Source: Xylaria sp. FL1777 (taxonomy: Eukaryota; Ascomycota; Sordariomycetes; Xylariales; Xylariaceae). Taken from it: 64,000 nucleotides of DNA. The notes under the pieces were generated by a model. It had not been told where the DNA came from. It saw nothing but the letters and a program-made list of their open reading frames with translations, and did not search any database. Both the position numbers and the translations under genes were made by a program. Where the stretch lies: the NCBI GenBank assembly GCA_022578965.1, contig MU400561.1, forward strand, positions 226,741 through 290,740, read 5' to 3'. Below are positions 50,657 to 63,915 of the stretch, piece by piece (positions within the stretch are counted from its first letter, which is position 1; every line of letters begins with the position of its first letter).

Positions 50657-53239
50657 CTAGGCCGCCGGGTCAGATTCCGGGATCTTAACCTCAGGTAGCC
50701 TTTCTTCGACGGGAAGCACGACGTTCTTGACGGGGTGGATCAGCATAGGTGGTAGACACATGCGACCCTCGCCACCACGCATATCTGTGATGCTGGTCCC
50801 GTTCTTGCTCTCGTCGACAATGAGCTCGAATTCCTCGCCGCCAATATTGTTGGCCGAGAGACCCAGCCATCTATTATATAGATTTGGTGAGAACCTGGAG
50901 CGGTAGAACCAGGTCAATCCCTCCAGATTATGTTCACGGTCGCCAAAGACTGAAGTACGAGCACCACCGCTGGCGCCGTTTTTACCGTTGTTGAGAGTCT
51001 GCGCCAAGTATTGCATTGGCCACTCACGGTCGATGTATAGGGGATGTGGTACAAACACAGCCTTGAGACCATGGTGCAAGGCAACAGTTCCCGGCCACAT
51101 CTCAGGGAAGGCGTGGTGCTTCAAGAAAGCAGTTTCCTTGTGCATTGCGAGGAGGAGACGGCGGGACATGCGTGAGGCCGTGATAATGTGAACGCGTCGC
51201 GGCGGCTTTCCGTTCTCGCCGTCTTCATTGTAGCCAGTGATGTCGTTCGAAAGACCCCAAGTGGTGTGTTCGGGATCAAACAATGGGTTGAAGGTGATAT
51301 AATCAGCATCGTCACCCACTCCCCACACATATTTGTCTTTTTCGTAGCTAGTTGGCGGTATGGGATCATTATCGGGATCAAGCCAATCTTTCGGGTCCTT
51401 GGGCCGCTCCGGGCCCCAGATGGGTTTATCGCCATGGTCCGTTCTATGCTCCTTTTCAGCGCCTGGTAGACTTTCCCATACGTTGTCGGACCCTTTGACT
51501 CCCATTTCAGTCTGTACCCTAGCCATCTGTTTGAAGTCCTCCCATGACCCGTGCACAGATGGAAGATAAAACCGAGCATTTCGTTCCCAGAGTCCCTTTC
51601 TCGGCTGCTCCCTTGCCCATCTCTCGACTTTCGAGATCAAATCGTAATAGTGGCCAGTATAACGGATATCCATTTCCCATTGCCAGAAAAAATCATACTC
51701 CGGGTGCTGGTAGGCGAAATATTGCATGGCCATTTGCAATCCACGGTAGACACCATGGACAGGTAGATCCGGGCCCCGAGCCCAGAGGTCATATATACCC
51801 TGGTAAAGAGCTAGCATCTGGGTTTCTGTCCACAATGTGACGATACCTCGGAACTCCGCCGGAATAGATTCCTCAATTCTACGGTGATAAGTGTCTGAAT
51901 CGGCCCAGATTGGATGGGCTGCATCGTTCTTGACCTGGACAAGTAGGTGAACATCATAGCGACCGCCTGATGACAACGCCAGTTCGGTTATCAGGGAACG
52001 CAGGTTCATGGTATCCTCTTCTCTCCATAGAAACTCGTCCCAGCATCGTATGACGATAGCTGTCCGAGGGAGAACATTGCCCTTGGCTCCCTGAGGTCCG
52101 TCGTTTGGAATTGGCTCTGCATGTTTTTCTGTTTCAGTGTTTTCGGTACCAGACTGCGAGGTTTCCACAGGTGTAGTGCCACGGGCATTAAGACCCTTAT
52201 GAGCCCTGCCTTCATCGATAAAAAAGCCGTGTGGCATGGGCTGTCTTGCGGGCAGAGGCTTATAACGAGCAGCATTTGTTTGGTAACATTGTCGTTGGGC
52301 CTCGGCCCAGTTCATGGTTCTCCAATCGACTCGTGGGACCTTCTCCCAGGTAGACTCGAATCCCTCCCTGTCACCGTGCTCTCCAGTACCGAGACCACCA
52401 GATCTAGCAGAGTACCCAAGACCATAGGGGGCGTATTTACCATAACGGTCAAAACAGACATCCTCGGGAAACCCGAGAAGCTCATGGGAGCCCAACACAG
52501 CATTTGGAAAACCATTCGGGACCCCATCATAGTAGCGAACCGGGGGCACCCGAACACTCTTCTCTATGTCTAGAAAGCATTCATTGATCTGTTCGGGAGT
52601 AGTTTTGAAGACACTTTGAGGGTGTGCGATAAACTCCTTGCTCGGAGGTACGCCGCGTCTCTGAGACTCAGCATGTTCAGGATCTTGAACACCTTGGAAG
52701 AACACTTGCTTGTCCAGCGGTACCTCGTCCTCAGCGCGTGGATATTCCGGTTTATTCTGGGCCGCTGGAACCAAATTCCTTATCCCGCCATAGTATCTTG
52801 TGAGGAAGGGATAGGATTCCCACACAGGAGGGGGGGGGGGCTTTTTTTCTATCCTGCCTTCAGCGTACGCCCTATTCTCATTCTGGCTCGCCCGAGCCAA
52901 GGTCAATATTAACAGGACGATAAACGACACGAGACCGAAGCAGAGATATCGAATCACTTTATTCGGCAACCGATAAAAGTATGGCCGGGTCGGTCCTCTT
53001 GGGATAGGAAGGCGTCGCTTAGACAGGATCGGGACGGCGAGAGAGGATGTGGTGGTATAGCGCGAGTCGTTTGTTTCAGGCGACGATGAACTGGAATATT
53101 CGTCATAGTCGGAGTCGTCGTAAGAGTCATTAGTGAGGCGTTCCCGGCTCGGCGTACGGGGTTTTTCGTAGACGGGAAGCTTGGAGTGGCGGTTAGAGCG
53201 TGAGCGGCCGCCAATCGTCCAAGACCCGCTGCCGGCCAT
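50657..53239 (-). CDS. DUF3405 family type II membrane protein
   Basis: A fungal protein of unknown function (DUF3405), here 860 residues from a single exon, start ATG at 53,239 and stop at 50,657. The N-terminus is cytosolic-type, Ser/Asp/Tyr-rich and basic; one membrane segment lies at residues about 96-116, followed by a large, presumably lumenal part. A five-Pro run (134-138) is coded by a G/C homopolymer. The conserved core includes Ala-Ile-Val-Ile-Arg-Cys-Trp-Asp (394-401), a Tyr-Asp-Val-His-Leu-Leu-Val segment (428-434) and Phe-Phe-Trp-Gln-Trp-Glu-Met-Asp-Ile-Arg (517-526). The type II topology and the acidic Glu-Met-Asp motif after a beta-strand-like stretch resemble Golgi glycosyltransferases of the GT-A fold; this is inference, not an established activity. 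It is convergent with the Cus2-like gene. Frame and length fit the family. Confidence 0.85.
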   Translation of the reverse strand: MAGSGSWTIGGRSRSNRHSKLPVYEKPRTPSRERLTNDSYDDSDYDEYSSSSSPETNDSRYTTTSSLAVPILSKRRLPIPRGPTRPYFYRLPNKVIRYLCFGLVSFIVLLILTLARASQNENRAYAEGRIEKKPPPPPVWESYPFLTRYYGGIRNLVPAAQNKPEYPRAEDEVPLDKQVFFQGVQDPEHAESQRRGVPPSKEFIAHPQSVFKTTPEQINECFLDIEKSVRVPPVRYYDGVPNGFPNAVLGSHELLGFPEDVCFDRYGKYAPYGLGYSARSGGLGTGEHGDREGFESTWEKVPRVDWRTMNWAEAQRQCYQTNAARYKPLPARQPMPHGFFIDEGRAHKGLNARGTTPVETSQSGTENTETEKHAEPIPNDGPQGAKGNVLPRTAIVIRCWDEFLWREEDTMNLRSLITELALSSGGRYDVHLLVQVKNDAAHPIWADSDTYHRRIEESIPAEFRGIVTLWTETQMLALYQGIYDLWARGPDLPVHGVYRGLQMAMQYFAYQHPEYDFFWQWEMDIRYTGHYYDLISKVERWAREQPRKGLWERNARFYLPSVHGSWEDFKQMARVQTEMGVKGSDNVWESLPGAEKEHRTDHGDKPIWGPERPKDPKDWLDPDNDPIPPTSYEKDKYVWGVGDDADYITFNPLFDPEHTTWGLSNDITGYNEDGENGKPPRRVHIITASRMSRRLLLAMHKETAFLKHHAFPEMWPGTVALHHGLKAVFVPHPLYIDREWPMQYLAQTLNNGKNGASGGARTSVFGDREHNLEGLTWFYRSRFSPNLYNRWLGLSANNIGGEEFELIVDESKNGTSITDMRGGEGRMCLPPMLIHPVKNVVLPVEERLPEVKIPESDPAA

Positions 53240-56020
53240 GATGAGGCACCGCGAGAAGCTATTGCGCAGAAATGTTAGGAGGTCAACAGCAAGGAGAAGA
53301 TTGTCATGAGAAGAATCAAAATCTAGGGAGAACGAACAGCGTTGACTACACCTTCCTCTGTCGTCACCCTATCGTCTTCTCCGGGTAGAATAGGAGACGG
53401 ACAGGGGGTCGATGGCAATGACGACGACGATGCGACAACAGCAAGACGCTAGCGTGCAAATGCGATATAGTATGGGGTATAGGCTCAGCAACGACAAGAT
53501 GTATCAAATTGAAACATTACAAGTACGAAAAGAGTCAGAGGCCAAAGAAAACATGGATGGTGAGGCTCGAACGGGTCTCCTAACATGCGAGAATAGATGA
53601 GCAATAAGCAATAAGCCATAAGCAAATACTACATACAAAACAAGTTTGGCCGGTGCCAGGATAGGAAAATCAATACCACCAACATACCACCACAATACTA
53701 CGCCGCGGACATCTTTCATCATTGGGGGAGTTGGGGGAGGGGGAGCCCGCCTCTATCCACTTAATCAACAACCAGCCGGATGTAGCCACTCACAGCTCAC
53801 CAACCCGACTTAACGCCATTGCCACGAGCAACCAGCACCCGCCCTAGTCCCAACGCGTAACGGGTATCCATTCCTTCTAACCCGATCGGGATCCCCTGCC
53901 ACTACTGGATCCATAAATCCATAAGTGTCGAATCCTTAACTAGTAATCCTTTCAAGATGTGGCATTCATATGTGCTCTATTATCTGGAGAGGTAAAGAGA
54001 ATCTACTTCCCTGATCTTTTTGGTATTTATAAGGCACACATTGGTGAGAATGTTTCGACAGACATAAAATAACATAGGGTTTTACAGGTAAATAGACAAT
54101 GAACCACTACATCAGGTTAACAAAGGGGTAGTCCTGATACATGTACCTATACATCTACAGTACCATAACATACCAGAGCACCACAACATCAGGTAAAAAG
54201 GGGAGAAGATTCATGTATATTGATGTTGATCCCAGGTAGGTATTTCATGAGTTGTAGATATCTACATAAGTACATGTGTAAGAGGTATGATTAAATAGCT
54301 AAGTTTATGAAGCCAAGGTACTAGGTGCCTACATATGTACTGTGTGTGCTAAGAACAGTGCACTTTCAATTTAATAGGTAAGTACATAAAAGGGGCATGT
54401 TCCTCCTAGATACCACACAGCCCAAGGGTAATTATTTTATATAAAAATCATCGAGCTGCCATCAATGGCAGGCACATTAAGTGCATACATAGTAGTACAT
54501 CAAGTATCTGCTGAAATCAGGAGAGCTACTGAAATGCACCTCAAGTGTACTATGCGTACATCATGTAGCATAGGTACATAGGTAGGTAGGTGATGGTAAA
54601 CTCTAATCTTGCTTCTCACAGCCCCAGGCAGGCGGGCGGGCAGACATTCTTTATGTGAATACGCAGTGCTGCGTATGTGATGTGACAGAAGTCATGTGGC
54701 CATGCATACCTAGTCCATGCCTGACCTGTCGAAGTCTCATTGCTAGGAACAGACGAAGGAAAACCCAGAAAAACCTGTGACGAGAAACTTGACAGCTCAC
54801 GCGACCTAGCCTACTCTCCCTGGACACATTTCCATTTCTGTACGATGCAACGGCCTGGAATGCCGCTTACGGAGTTTTGGGTCGAACGATGTCTTCTCTC
54901 GTCCCACGGCCAGCTCGCGCGGATGTCTTCCCCAACTGCACGCTGCAGTAGACCTACGTCTGTTTGGGTCGTGCCAATCCACTCGCTCTCATTGGTACCG
55001 ACGGCCGGAGAGGTTGGCTGCAGCATTCCGCCTTAGCTTTGCTGCCACCGCATCGTGAGCCGCCGAGAATTGGATCAGAGTTGGATCCGAACTGGTCCAG
55101 AGGCCACTCAGAGAACGCAGCCGGCTCAAGGCTTCTCTGGTCTAGATTGGGTCCAATGACTTGTACGACCCTTGACGAGGCGCTCCGAATCGCGGGCCAA
55201 GACAAATGCAGCCGAACAGCGAATACCTACTGCCAACCGCTGCTGTTCCGCCGCAACATCCCCCCGGATACCATCACTACTCCTGACAAGTGCTGCGCAA
55301 CTTGTGGGTTTTGTTACACTCGTCGTACACTCGTTTTTATCGACTTGCCGCTGCAAACATGGCTCTTGAATCGTAGTTCTGTTAGTCACCGCCGGCAAGT
55401 CAAGGTACCACTGTAAGCAAACCCACTGTAGCTGACTGAGAAACGTAACAACCGAGTATATTTTACCCGGTCTGGATCATAGCATAGACGGCACGGGGCT
55501 TTCTGGCTGACGGTGGTTGCCCCGATATTGTCGCCGGGTCTCATCGGTGATCGTTACTTTGGTAATTGTCATGAACACATCATTGGTCTAGCAATTGGCC
55601 CAATCACGCTTGGCTTGACATCACAGAGCCGGTCTTCGCTCACCAGCAGGCAATCCAACACAAGCATCGTCACTTGACCTTATGCAGGAGAAAGTGTGCC
55701 CTGGGAAGAACCTTGGAAATTCCACTACATAAAAGGGGCCTTTTCAGACAACACACCCGAAGCAACTTTTACCTGTATGCAAGGTACGAGACCCAATCAC
55801 GGTGTTATTTGACCTACCTCACAGGCTCACTGACACCCTCCTTTTTTATTTTTCTTTTATTTTATCTAATATTTCTCTCGACGTCTCTTTTCCCGCCTAA
55901 GATACCATCTCGTATCTGCCTAAGTGCTACTCAAGCTCATGAAAGCCAACCTATATCTCCTCCAGTATTCATAACCTCTTCCTATCAATTGATCAATCTT
56001 CGCATCATAAAGCCACCACT
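53240..56020. other. Long divergent intergenic region, no convincing gene
   Basis: About 2.8 kb between the divergently transcribed DUF3405 and luciferase-like genes, so it holds both promoters. Short TACCTA/TAGGTA words are scattered at about 54,100-54,600. Small open frames at 53,412-53,600, 54,740-55,036 and 54,964-55,416 have no recognisable domain. A pyrimidine-rich tract (about 55,840-55,905) precedes the luciferase-like start and is probably its 5' leader. Confidence 0.55.
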
Positions 56021-56923
56021 ATGGCGATGTCTCTAACCCAGGCGGACCTGTTGAGCACCCATTCTGTAATTGCTGAGTCCCTTCCCACTGAGAACAAGGC
56101 ACCCCCATACTTTAGTGTGACCATAAGACAGGACTCGCTCGCTGTCACCCTCGATGGACCTACGATCTTCATCCTCTCCGCTTCTCTCATCTTTGCCATC
56201 CAATTCCTGCAGTCGGCCACGGTGGCTCTGCTAATCGGTCTCGCCACCGTGATTCTTTTCGTGCATAACGACTACCAAAACTTCATCAAGCTCGGCCCGG
56301 GTGGTACGCCGTCGACCTTCGTGGGCTATGTCCGTATCAATTGGCTGAAGCTCTGGGCGCTCCGCGATCCCTTCGATCCGCTACCCCCAGACCAGACAGC
56401 GCAGCCGGCGGGCGGGATCCTGGTTAAGAAACCGTTACCCTATCGATGCGGGCCGCGACCTCGCGTCGTCGGCATTGCCCCGCAGCGGCAGGTCAATCAG
56501 TTCGGGTCGAGGGAGTGCTACCTCGCACTTCGCCGGATACTGGAGAATCACGGCCGGACACACACCGAGGAGATGGGCATTGGGACATCGTGTTTCGAGA
56601 AGCACGGCCTCGGCCTATTCTCGCGCTACCCCGTCAACAACACCTGCCAGGGCGAGATCTGCCACGTCCACAACTCTGACCACTCACTTCATCTGAACTT
56701 GCACCCGGAGGACGCCAAGGAGGTCATTGAGAAAGGTTGGGGCCAGCGACATCCACTTACCAGTCGCTGCTTCCTGTTTAAGATGCCGGTTCCCCGCCAG
56801 TTCACCATGGTTTATGCTCCACGGACAAGGGACGAGCTCAAAGTTACGTGCCAGATTATCGAGGCTGCGGGGTGGTGGGTTGTCGCGAAGGAGATTCGTA
56901 TGGATCTGCTTGGAGAGGTGTAA
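56021..56923 (+). CDS. Fungal-luciferase-like membrane protein (Luz homologue)
   Basis: A 300-residue, single-exon protein related to Luz, the luciferase of luminous agarics such as Neonothopanus nambi, which oxidises 3-hydroxyhispidin. It has a hydrophobic N-terminal region (about residues 48-81, one or two membrane segments), then Asp-Tyr-Gln-x-Phe (84-88) and Leu-Gly-Pro-Gly-Gly (91-95), corresponding to the segment after the Luz membrane anchor. The C-terminal luciferase-type domain has Gly-Glu-Ile-Cys-His-Val-His (201-207), further His at 211 and 214, Gly-Trp-Gly-Gln-Arg-His-Pro-Leu (229-236) and Tyr-Ala-Pro-Arg (255-258), all shared with Luz. Ascomycete homologues of this domain are known but uncharacterised. 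No hispidin synthase, hispidin-3-hydroxylase or caffeylpyruvate hydrolase gene lies nearby, so light emission is not implied. The start at 56,021 is followed by a second ATG two codons on. Homology is clear from the shared motifs; function is unknown. Confidence 0.85.
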   Translation: MAMSLTQADLLSTHSVIAESLPTENKAPPYFSVTIRQDSLAVTLDGPTIFILSASLIFAIQFLQSATVALLIGLATVILFVHNDYQNFIKLGPGGTPSTFVGYVRINWLKLWALRDPFDPLPPDQTAQPAGGILVKKPLPYRCGPRPRVVGIAPQRQVNQFGSRECYLALRRILENHGRTHTEEMGIGTSCFEKHGLGLFSRYPVNNTCQGEICHVHNSDHSLHLNLHPEDAKEVIEKGWGQRHPLTSRCFLFKMPVPRQFTMVYAPRTRDELKVTCQIIEAAGWWVVAKEIRMDLLGEV

Positions 56924-57568
56924 TTGGAGAGTGACATGGAATTGAGGACGGTGGGGGATAAGGGGGGAATTGTCAACTACTTACACACTGCAGTTCACTT
57001 TTTATCGTAAAGCAAGCAATGTCGGATACCAGAATGCGAATTAGATCATCATAACAGAAAAAAACACAAAAAAAATAAGAATATAAAATAAACCAAGAAG
57101 TTTTGTCAAAAAGGGTTAAGTTAGCCCTTTTATAAACTTGATACAGTGAACAAACAATGTGGCAAAAACAGAGAGGGTATATGAGAAGGAAATTCTGAGA
57201 AGTAAAGCTCCTAGTAAATCAATTATATTCACCATCTAGATCTTCGTTGAGGGTATCTAATCCGATTCTTTCTTTTCCCCCCCATTTCTCGTCCCGTTAA
57301 ACCACACCGTATGTTGAAAAATCCGGGCTACTATCATCGAGGCTAGTCGAAGAAATACCCGTCGTTAATATAAGCCACACAAAATAAGGGGAGAGGGGAC
57401 CTTGTAGAAGAATCATCCCAGACTACAGCTACATGAGAAGTAGTTTTCCCCTTTTAAAATCCCGAGCGAATGTTTATGATACGATATAATACCATACACG
57501 ATCTCATCCCTCCTATAAGCTCGGGATCTCTAGGTAGCTAGAACCAAGCTGGCTAGTTATTAATTATC
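56924..57568. other. Convergent intergenic region
   Basis: Between the 3' ends of the luciferase-like gene and the T-protein gene; A/T-rich around 57,050-57,135, as expected for 3' processing signals. No gene was seen. Confidence 0.6.
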
Positions 57569-59032
57569 CTATGCAGGAGCAGTGCCCTTCCAATACTTAG
57601 CCGGCACAAACGGCATCTTGGTAACGACGGCCTTGCGCGGGCGTCCGCGGACGAGGACCTGGACCTCGGTGCCGGCCTTATGTAGGCCGTCTTTGACGTA
57701 GCCCATAGCGATGTTCTTGCCGAGCGTGGGGCTAGGACATCCGCTGGTGACGATGCCGATCTTCTCCTCGGGGTTGTTGGCGTCCACGATCTCGGCGCCT
57801 TCGCGTGCCGGCGCCCCCTCGACCGTGAGCCCGACGCGTCTCCGCGTGACGCCGCTCCCGCCCTTGCTCTTGGGCGTAAGCTGCGCGAGCACGACGTCTG
57901 CCCCGTGGAACTTGTCTGCGTCCGACGCCGGGCTCCGGCGGTCTCGGCCCACGATCCAGCTCAGCCCCCCCTCGATAGGTGTCGTCGTGTCGTCGAGGTC
58001 GTGGCCGTATAGACACATGCCCGCCTCCAGGCGTAGACTGTCTCGCGCCCCGAGGCCCGCAAACTGCAACTTCTCAGGCCCCGCGGTCTCGAGCAGCGTC
58101 TCTGTCACGGATACCGTGTCGGCGGGTGAGATAGAGATCTCGAAGCCGTCCTCGCCTGTGTATCCGCCGCGGCTGACGAGTACCGGATTCGCGGCGCCTT
58201 TAACTTTGGTGAAGCGGCTCTGGCCGAAGTACAGCTCGCGTAGGTTCGTCTCCGCCGGGTCCTCCAGGATCTGCGTGAGCAATTCCTCGGAGAGTGGGCC
58301 TTGTAGGGCAATCAGGCCCCATCCATCGAGGACTTCATGGCGAACATCGGCACCGTCCCAAGCCGCGAACTGCTCTTTGAAGTAAGCGAGGTCCTTCTCC
58401 CGACACGCAGCGTTGGTCACGACGTAGAAAAGTTCGGGCCCCAGACGTGTGATGATGGTATCGTCGACAATGCCCCCTGTTCCTGGCCATAGAAGCGCCG
58501 ACAGCGTGCTCTGGTGCACCGGTAGGGTCGCCAGACCAGCTGGTGTGATCCGCTGTAGAAAGGCTGCGGAGCCTGGACCGTCGAATCGGTGTTGGACCAT
58601 GTGGCCTACGTCGAAGAGCGATGCCTTCTCTCGGGTGAATCGGTGGGAAGCGCTCACGCCCAGCCCGGTGTATTGCACGGGCATCTCGAAGCCGCCGAAC
58701 GGCACCATCTTGGCGCCGTGGGCGAGGTGGAGGTCATAGAGGGCTGTCTTGCTGAGGGGCGCATCGGAAGACGACGAGGCATATGTTCTCCGGCTGGACG
58801 GTGTGTGGTTTTGTTGATGGCTTCGAGGATGAAGATGTGTTGGTCGGGCCGGCTGCGGCTTTGTCGTCGTCGTTATCGAGCACGCAGGGGTGCTAGTAGT
58901 AGGAGTGGTGGTGGTGGCGGCGGCCGGGAAAGAGAGAGCTCGCACGAAGGTCGAGTTCGCGCTTCTTGAGCTGCCAAGAGCAAGAGCCCGAGCTCTCTTT
59001 CCCGCTGTTGACACGACTCTGGGGAACTTCAT
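57569..59032 (-). CDS. GCV1: Glycine cleavage system T-protein (aminomethyltransferase), mitochondrial
   Basis: T-protein transfers the methylene group from the H-protein aminomethyl-lipoyl arm to tetrahydrofolate, releasing ammonia, in the mitochondrial glycine decarboxylase complex. A single exon gives 487 residues. The N-terminal 85 or so residues are rich in Arg, Ser and Thr with a Thr run and almost no acidic residues, a long mitochondrial presequence. The GcvT fold then begins (Leu-His-x-x-His-Gly-Ala-Lys-Met-Val-Pro-Phe-Gly-Gly). Motifs: Ser-Leu-Phe-Asp-Val-Gly-His-Met (138-145), Gly-Gly-Ile-Val-Asp-Asp (186-191) containing the Asp equivalent to the catalytic Asp of bacterial GcvT, Asn-Ala-x-x-Arg-Glu-Lys-Asp, Tyr-Thr-Gly-Glu-Asp-Gly-Phe-Glu (281-288) and Arg-Leu-Glu-Ala-Gly (324-328). 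The C-terminal barrel domain is present. The symbol follows the yeast gene. The gene is convergent with the luciferase-like gene. Confidence 0.95.
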   Translation of the reverse strand: MKFPRVVSTAGKRARALALGSSRSANSTFVRALSFPAAATTTTPTTSTPACSITTTTKPQPARPTHLHPRSHQQNHTPSSRRTYASSSSDAPLSKTALYDLHLAHGAKMVPFGGFEMPVQYTGLGVSASHRFTREKASLFDVGHMVQHRFDGPGSAAFLQRITPAGLATLPVHQSTLSALLWPGTGGIVDDTIITRLGPELFYVVTNAACREKDLAYFKEQFAAWDGADVRHEVLDGWGLIALQGPLSEELLTQILEDPAETNLRELYFGQSRFTKVKGAANPVLVSRGGYTGEDGFEISISPADTVSVTETLLETAGPEKLQFAGLGARDSLRLEAGMCLYGHDLDDTTTPIEGGLSWIVGRDRRSPASDADKFHGADVVLAQLTPKSKGGSGVTRRRVGLTVEGAPAREGAEIVDANNPEEKIGIVTSGCPSPTLGKNIAMGYVKDGLHKAGTEVQVLVRGRPRKAVVTKMPFVPAKYWKGTAPA

Positions 59033-60093
59033 AGTAAACTAATTGGAACCTGCGACTTCAATAGTCCAATTGAGCTTCCACAAGTCTACCAGCTAGACCA
59101 AGGCCGATGTAGATGAAGAACCTCGGGTTATGGGAATTTTGGAATCGGAACTTGGAACGAGACTATCTATCTAGTCTAGTCTGCCCATGCAAGCACACGA
59201 GTCGGCCATTGTCGGCCATGTCGGCCGATCACGGCATAGGCGGGGCACATACAACGTCAGTTGAAATACCTAACGGCGTCTGGGTGACGCAGCTTCCCTC
59301 TTCGACCGCCATTGCCGTATTGTTAGCCGATGGTGGTTAGAAAGTACGCGCAAGTAGATAAGGTCAAGATAATCAACTGTGGATTAACTTAACCAAACCA
59401 AAGCTGCTTCCTTTTTGTTTCTCTGCTTACGGCTTCTTCAGCCACATTTCAGGCAGCCTTTGAAATTGCAGATCATTAACTAACCAAATTAAAAAAAGAA
59501 AGTCGGGAAATTTAAGGAGTTTCTGAAGAACACTCCTAGTCTCTCAATGATCCAAAGACCTGGAGACTCCTATAGATTATGTATTTCTAGGAGCGACGCA
59601 TGAGACACATTTATCGATTTGACTGGACAGGGGTTTGGAAAATACGAAAGTGTATGAAGCTCATTATACTGATCGGAAAAGAAGTCTTATTAGAATCGAG
59701 CACTGCGGGGAGAAGGCATTGATATAGCGAGGTCAAGTCAACGGTGGACCTCCCGCGCCAAACCAGACCAATTGCGAGACAACCCTCGCTGTTTGTATCG
59801 TGAATAAACGCATGGAGATCTCTTTTGCTGTCTGTAACACCAATTCATACAAGTTCCCTCCCAAGACACCCACTGCCTTGCTCTTTCCGAACTCAGATTT
59901 CCGTATTAGACCGTCGAATGGGTCTTACAGAGAAGAACCGCCACCACCACCAGAGGGAAAGGTTACCGAGATGCGTGGTTTATGACTATATCGTGCCTGC
60001 TCCGGAACTCACCTGTGAGCTACTACCGACCCATGAAAAGTGAGGAGGAGGAAAATGGGTCGAGCGATCGGAATACTGCCATGCTTATATCCT
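59033..60093. other. Intergenic region GCV1 to ARF1
   Basis: Holds the GCV1 promoter and the ARF1 3' end. No gene or RNA was recognised. Several short open frames (for example around 59,800-60,040) have no domain and overlap the ARF1 3' side. Confidence 0.55.
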
Positions 60094-62280
<2,187 letters not shown>

Positions 62281-63024
62281 ATGATTTTCTCTTCGGCCAC
62301 GTTATTAGCAGCTGCTGGTCTCCTGCAAGCCGTGCTGGGCCACAACATACAGCTTCCTGCCCACGGCCGAGAATGCTTCCACGAGGAGCTGCACAAGGAC
62401 GATGTCATGACCGTCACCTTCCAGGTTGGCGACCGCGAATTCGGCAGTGCCGGCAATATTGACATTGACTTCTGGGTATGATTGGGAAAATGTGAATCGC
62501 GTGTTGATGGGCAGATCAGAAATGGCTGACTGGCTGGAATAACTCCCCAGATCACGAATCCCCAGGGCCAATACGAAACCTTCCAGAAAGACGTCTCCAA
62601 CGGCGACTACTCGTTCACTGCCAAACACGATGGCAGATTTCTCTACTGCTTCGGCAACGAGCATTGGGGCGCGAACAGCAAAGAGGTGTCGTTTAACGTC
62701 CATGGTATCGTCTACGTTTCGGAAGCCGATGCTCCGCAAGATCCCTTAGAGGCCGAAGGTACGACGATATTGCCATGTAGTATCATAATCTGAGGCATGA
62801 TCTAACAGTGGAACGCAGTTAAAATCCTCAACGATCTGATCAGCCAAGTTAAAGACGAACAATCGTATATAGTCATTCGCGAGCGAACCCACCGAAACAC
62901 GGCCGAAAGCACGAACAGCAGAGTCAAATGGTGGAATCTCTTTGTTATCGGAGTTGTCATTGGCGAATCTCTCTTCCAAGTCTGGTGGTTACGTCGCTTC
63001 TTCGAGGTGAAGCGGGTGGTGTAA
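62281..63024 (+). CDS. EMP24: p24-family cargo receptor Emp24
   Basis: Emp24 is a type I membrane protein that cycles between ER and Golgi in COPII and COPI vesicles and helps export GPI-anchored proteins. Three exons: 62,281-62,475, 62,551-62,758 and 62,819-63,024, giving 202 residues. The second acceptor is taken at 62,817-62,818 because it keeps the Val-Lys codons in frame. Features: signal peptide (1-20) followed by His-Asn-Ile-x-Leu-Pro-Ala; GOLD domain with the two conserved Cys (32 and 98); a coiled-coil linker with Val-Lys-Asp-Glu-Gln-Ser-Tyr-Ile-Val-Ile-Arg-Glu-Arg (146-158), almost identical to yeast Emp24; a membrane segment (about 171-192) starting Lys-Trp-Trp; and a short cytosolic tail with Leu-Arg-Arg-Phe-Phe-Glu-Val, the di-Phe COPII/COPI signal. 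The end matches the Emp24 subfamily rather than Erv25 or the Erp proteins. Confidence 0.95.
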
Positions 63025-63358
63025 AAGTAAATAGGTCTAGCATCAGGCCTTGAAGCACGGTCTCTCTTGGTCTTGGGTAGTCTGGCGTACTAAGGTCTGG
63101 AACAAGACGGCGGGCTACAAAAGGGGTAATTTGGGAGGTGGAATAAATATTCTGTACGTTTATGAGAAATTTGAAGCGAACAGGCATGATACTTTACTCG
63201 TTTGTTTTCCAGCCCCTATTTATTCTCTCCGTCTATATTTTCTCAGCCCCAAGTCAACAGAATGCTCAAAGACAGAGTTATAGATATATGTGTATATATG
63301 TATATATTGATGCAAGTTCTCTACCCCCTTCAGTTATTATCGTATGCTAACGATGCAA
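63025..63358. other. Convergent spacer EMP24 to dehydrogenase gene
   Basis: About 330 bases with the 3' ends of both flanking genes; contains a TATATA-rich stretch near 63,281-63,310. No gene was seen. Confidence 0.6.
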
Positions 63359-63793
63359 TTAGTTATCCAAAGTTCGAGGGAAGCCATTAAGGCCAACTAT
63401 GAGCTCAGGGGAACCCGCAATCTCCTGCTCCCTAGCTTTCATCTCATCAACATCCCAATTGGCAAAGACGAACTTGTTCTTGAGGAACTTCGCCTCATCA
63501 CTAGCCGCCCAGACAAGGAAATGAGCTGGCAGGTTAACTAAACAGCACAGGTAATGTGAGCAAACCACAACCAATGGTGAAATCAAACGAAGAATGAAGA
63601 GAAGGGAAGCAAGTATGTGACTTACTATCGTCACCGGGCCACACCATCCCAGATTGTTCGACCATCTTCTGTCCGCCCTCGGTTTCCGGCACGATGCCCG
63701 GGTGGACGGTGACAACGCGGAGCCCGGGGTTCTCAGCGCCGAAATACTCCATGAGCTTGACGAGCGCCAGCTTGCTGACCGCGTACCCAGACA
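63359..63793 (-). CDS. Short-chain dehydrogenase/reductase, C-terminal part (partial)
   Basis: The 3' part of an NAD(P)-dependent short-chain dehydrogenase of unknown substrate. Two exons are visible: 63,793-63,626 and 63,537-63,359 (stop TAA), separated by an 88-base intron with a GTAAGT donor and a TTTAG acceptor that joins Gly-Asp-Asp to Ile-Asn-Leu-Pro. The upstream exon opens after an AATAG acceptor with a CTAAC branch site, so a further intron follows toward the right edge, and the N-terminal NAD-binding half lies outside the window. Visible motifs: the catalytic Tyr-x-x-x-Lys (Tyr-Ala-Val-Ser-Lys) at the start of the fragment, then Val-His-Pro-Gly-Ile-Val, the usual segment after the active site, and a Trp-Ala-Ala-Ser near the C-terminus. 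The substrate cannot be told from this part. Convergent with EMP24. Confidence 0.85.
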   Translation of the reverse strand, partial: CLGTRSASWRSSSSWSISALRTPGSALSPSTRASCRKPRADRRWSNNLGWCGPVTIVSHILASLLFILRLISPLVVVCSHYLCCLVNLPAHFLVWAASDEAKFLKNKFVFANWDVDEMKAREQEIAGSPELIVGLNGFPRTLDN

Positions 63794-63883
63794 CTATTCA
63801 GGGGAAAAAACACCCCCCCACATGTTAGATGTCATCGTTTGTGATAAGAACGTGGCTCTTTCAAGGGGGAAGAAAAAAAAAAA

Positions 63884-63915
<32 letters not shown>
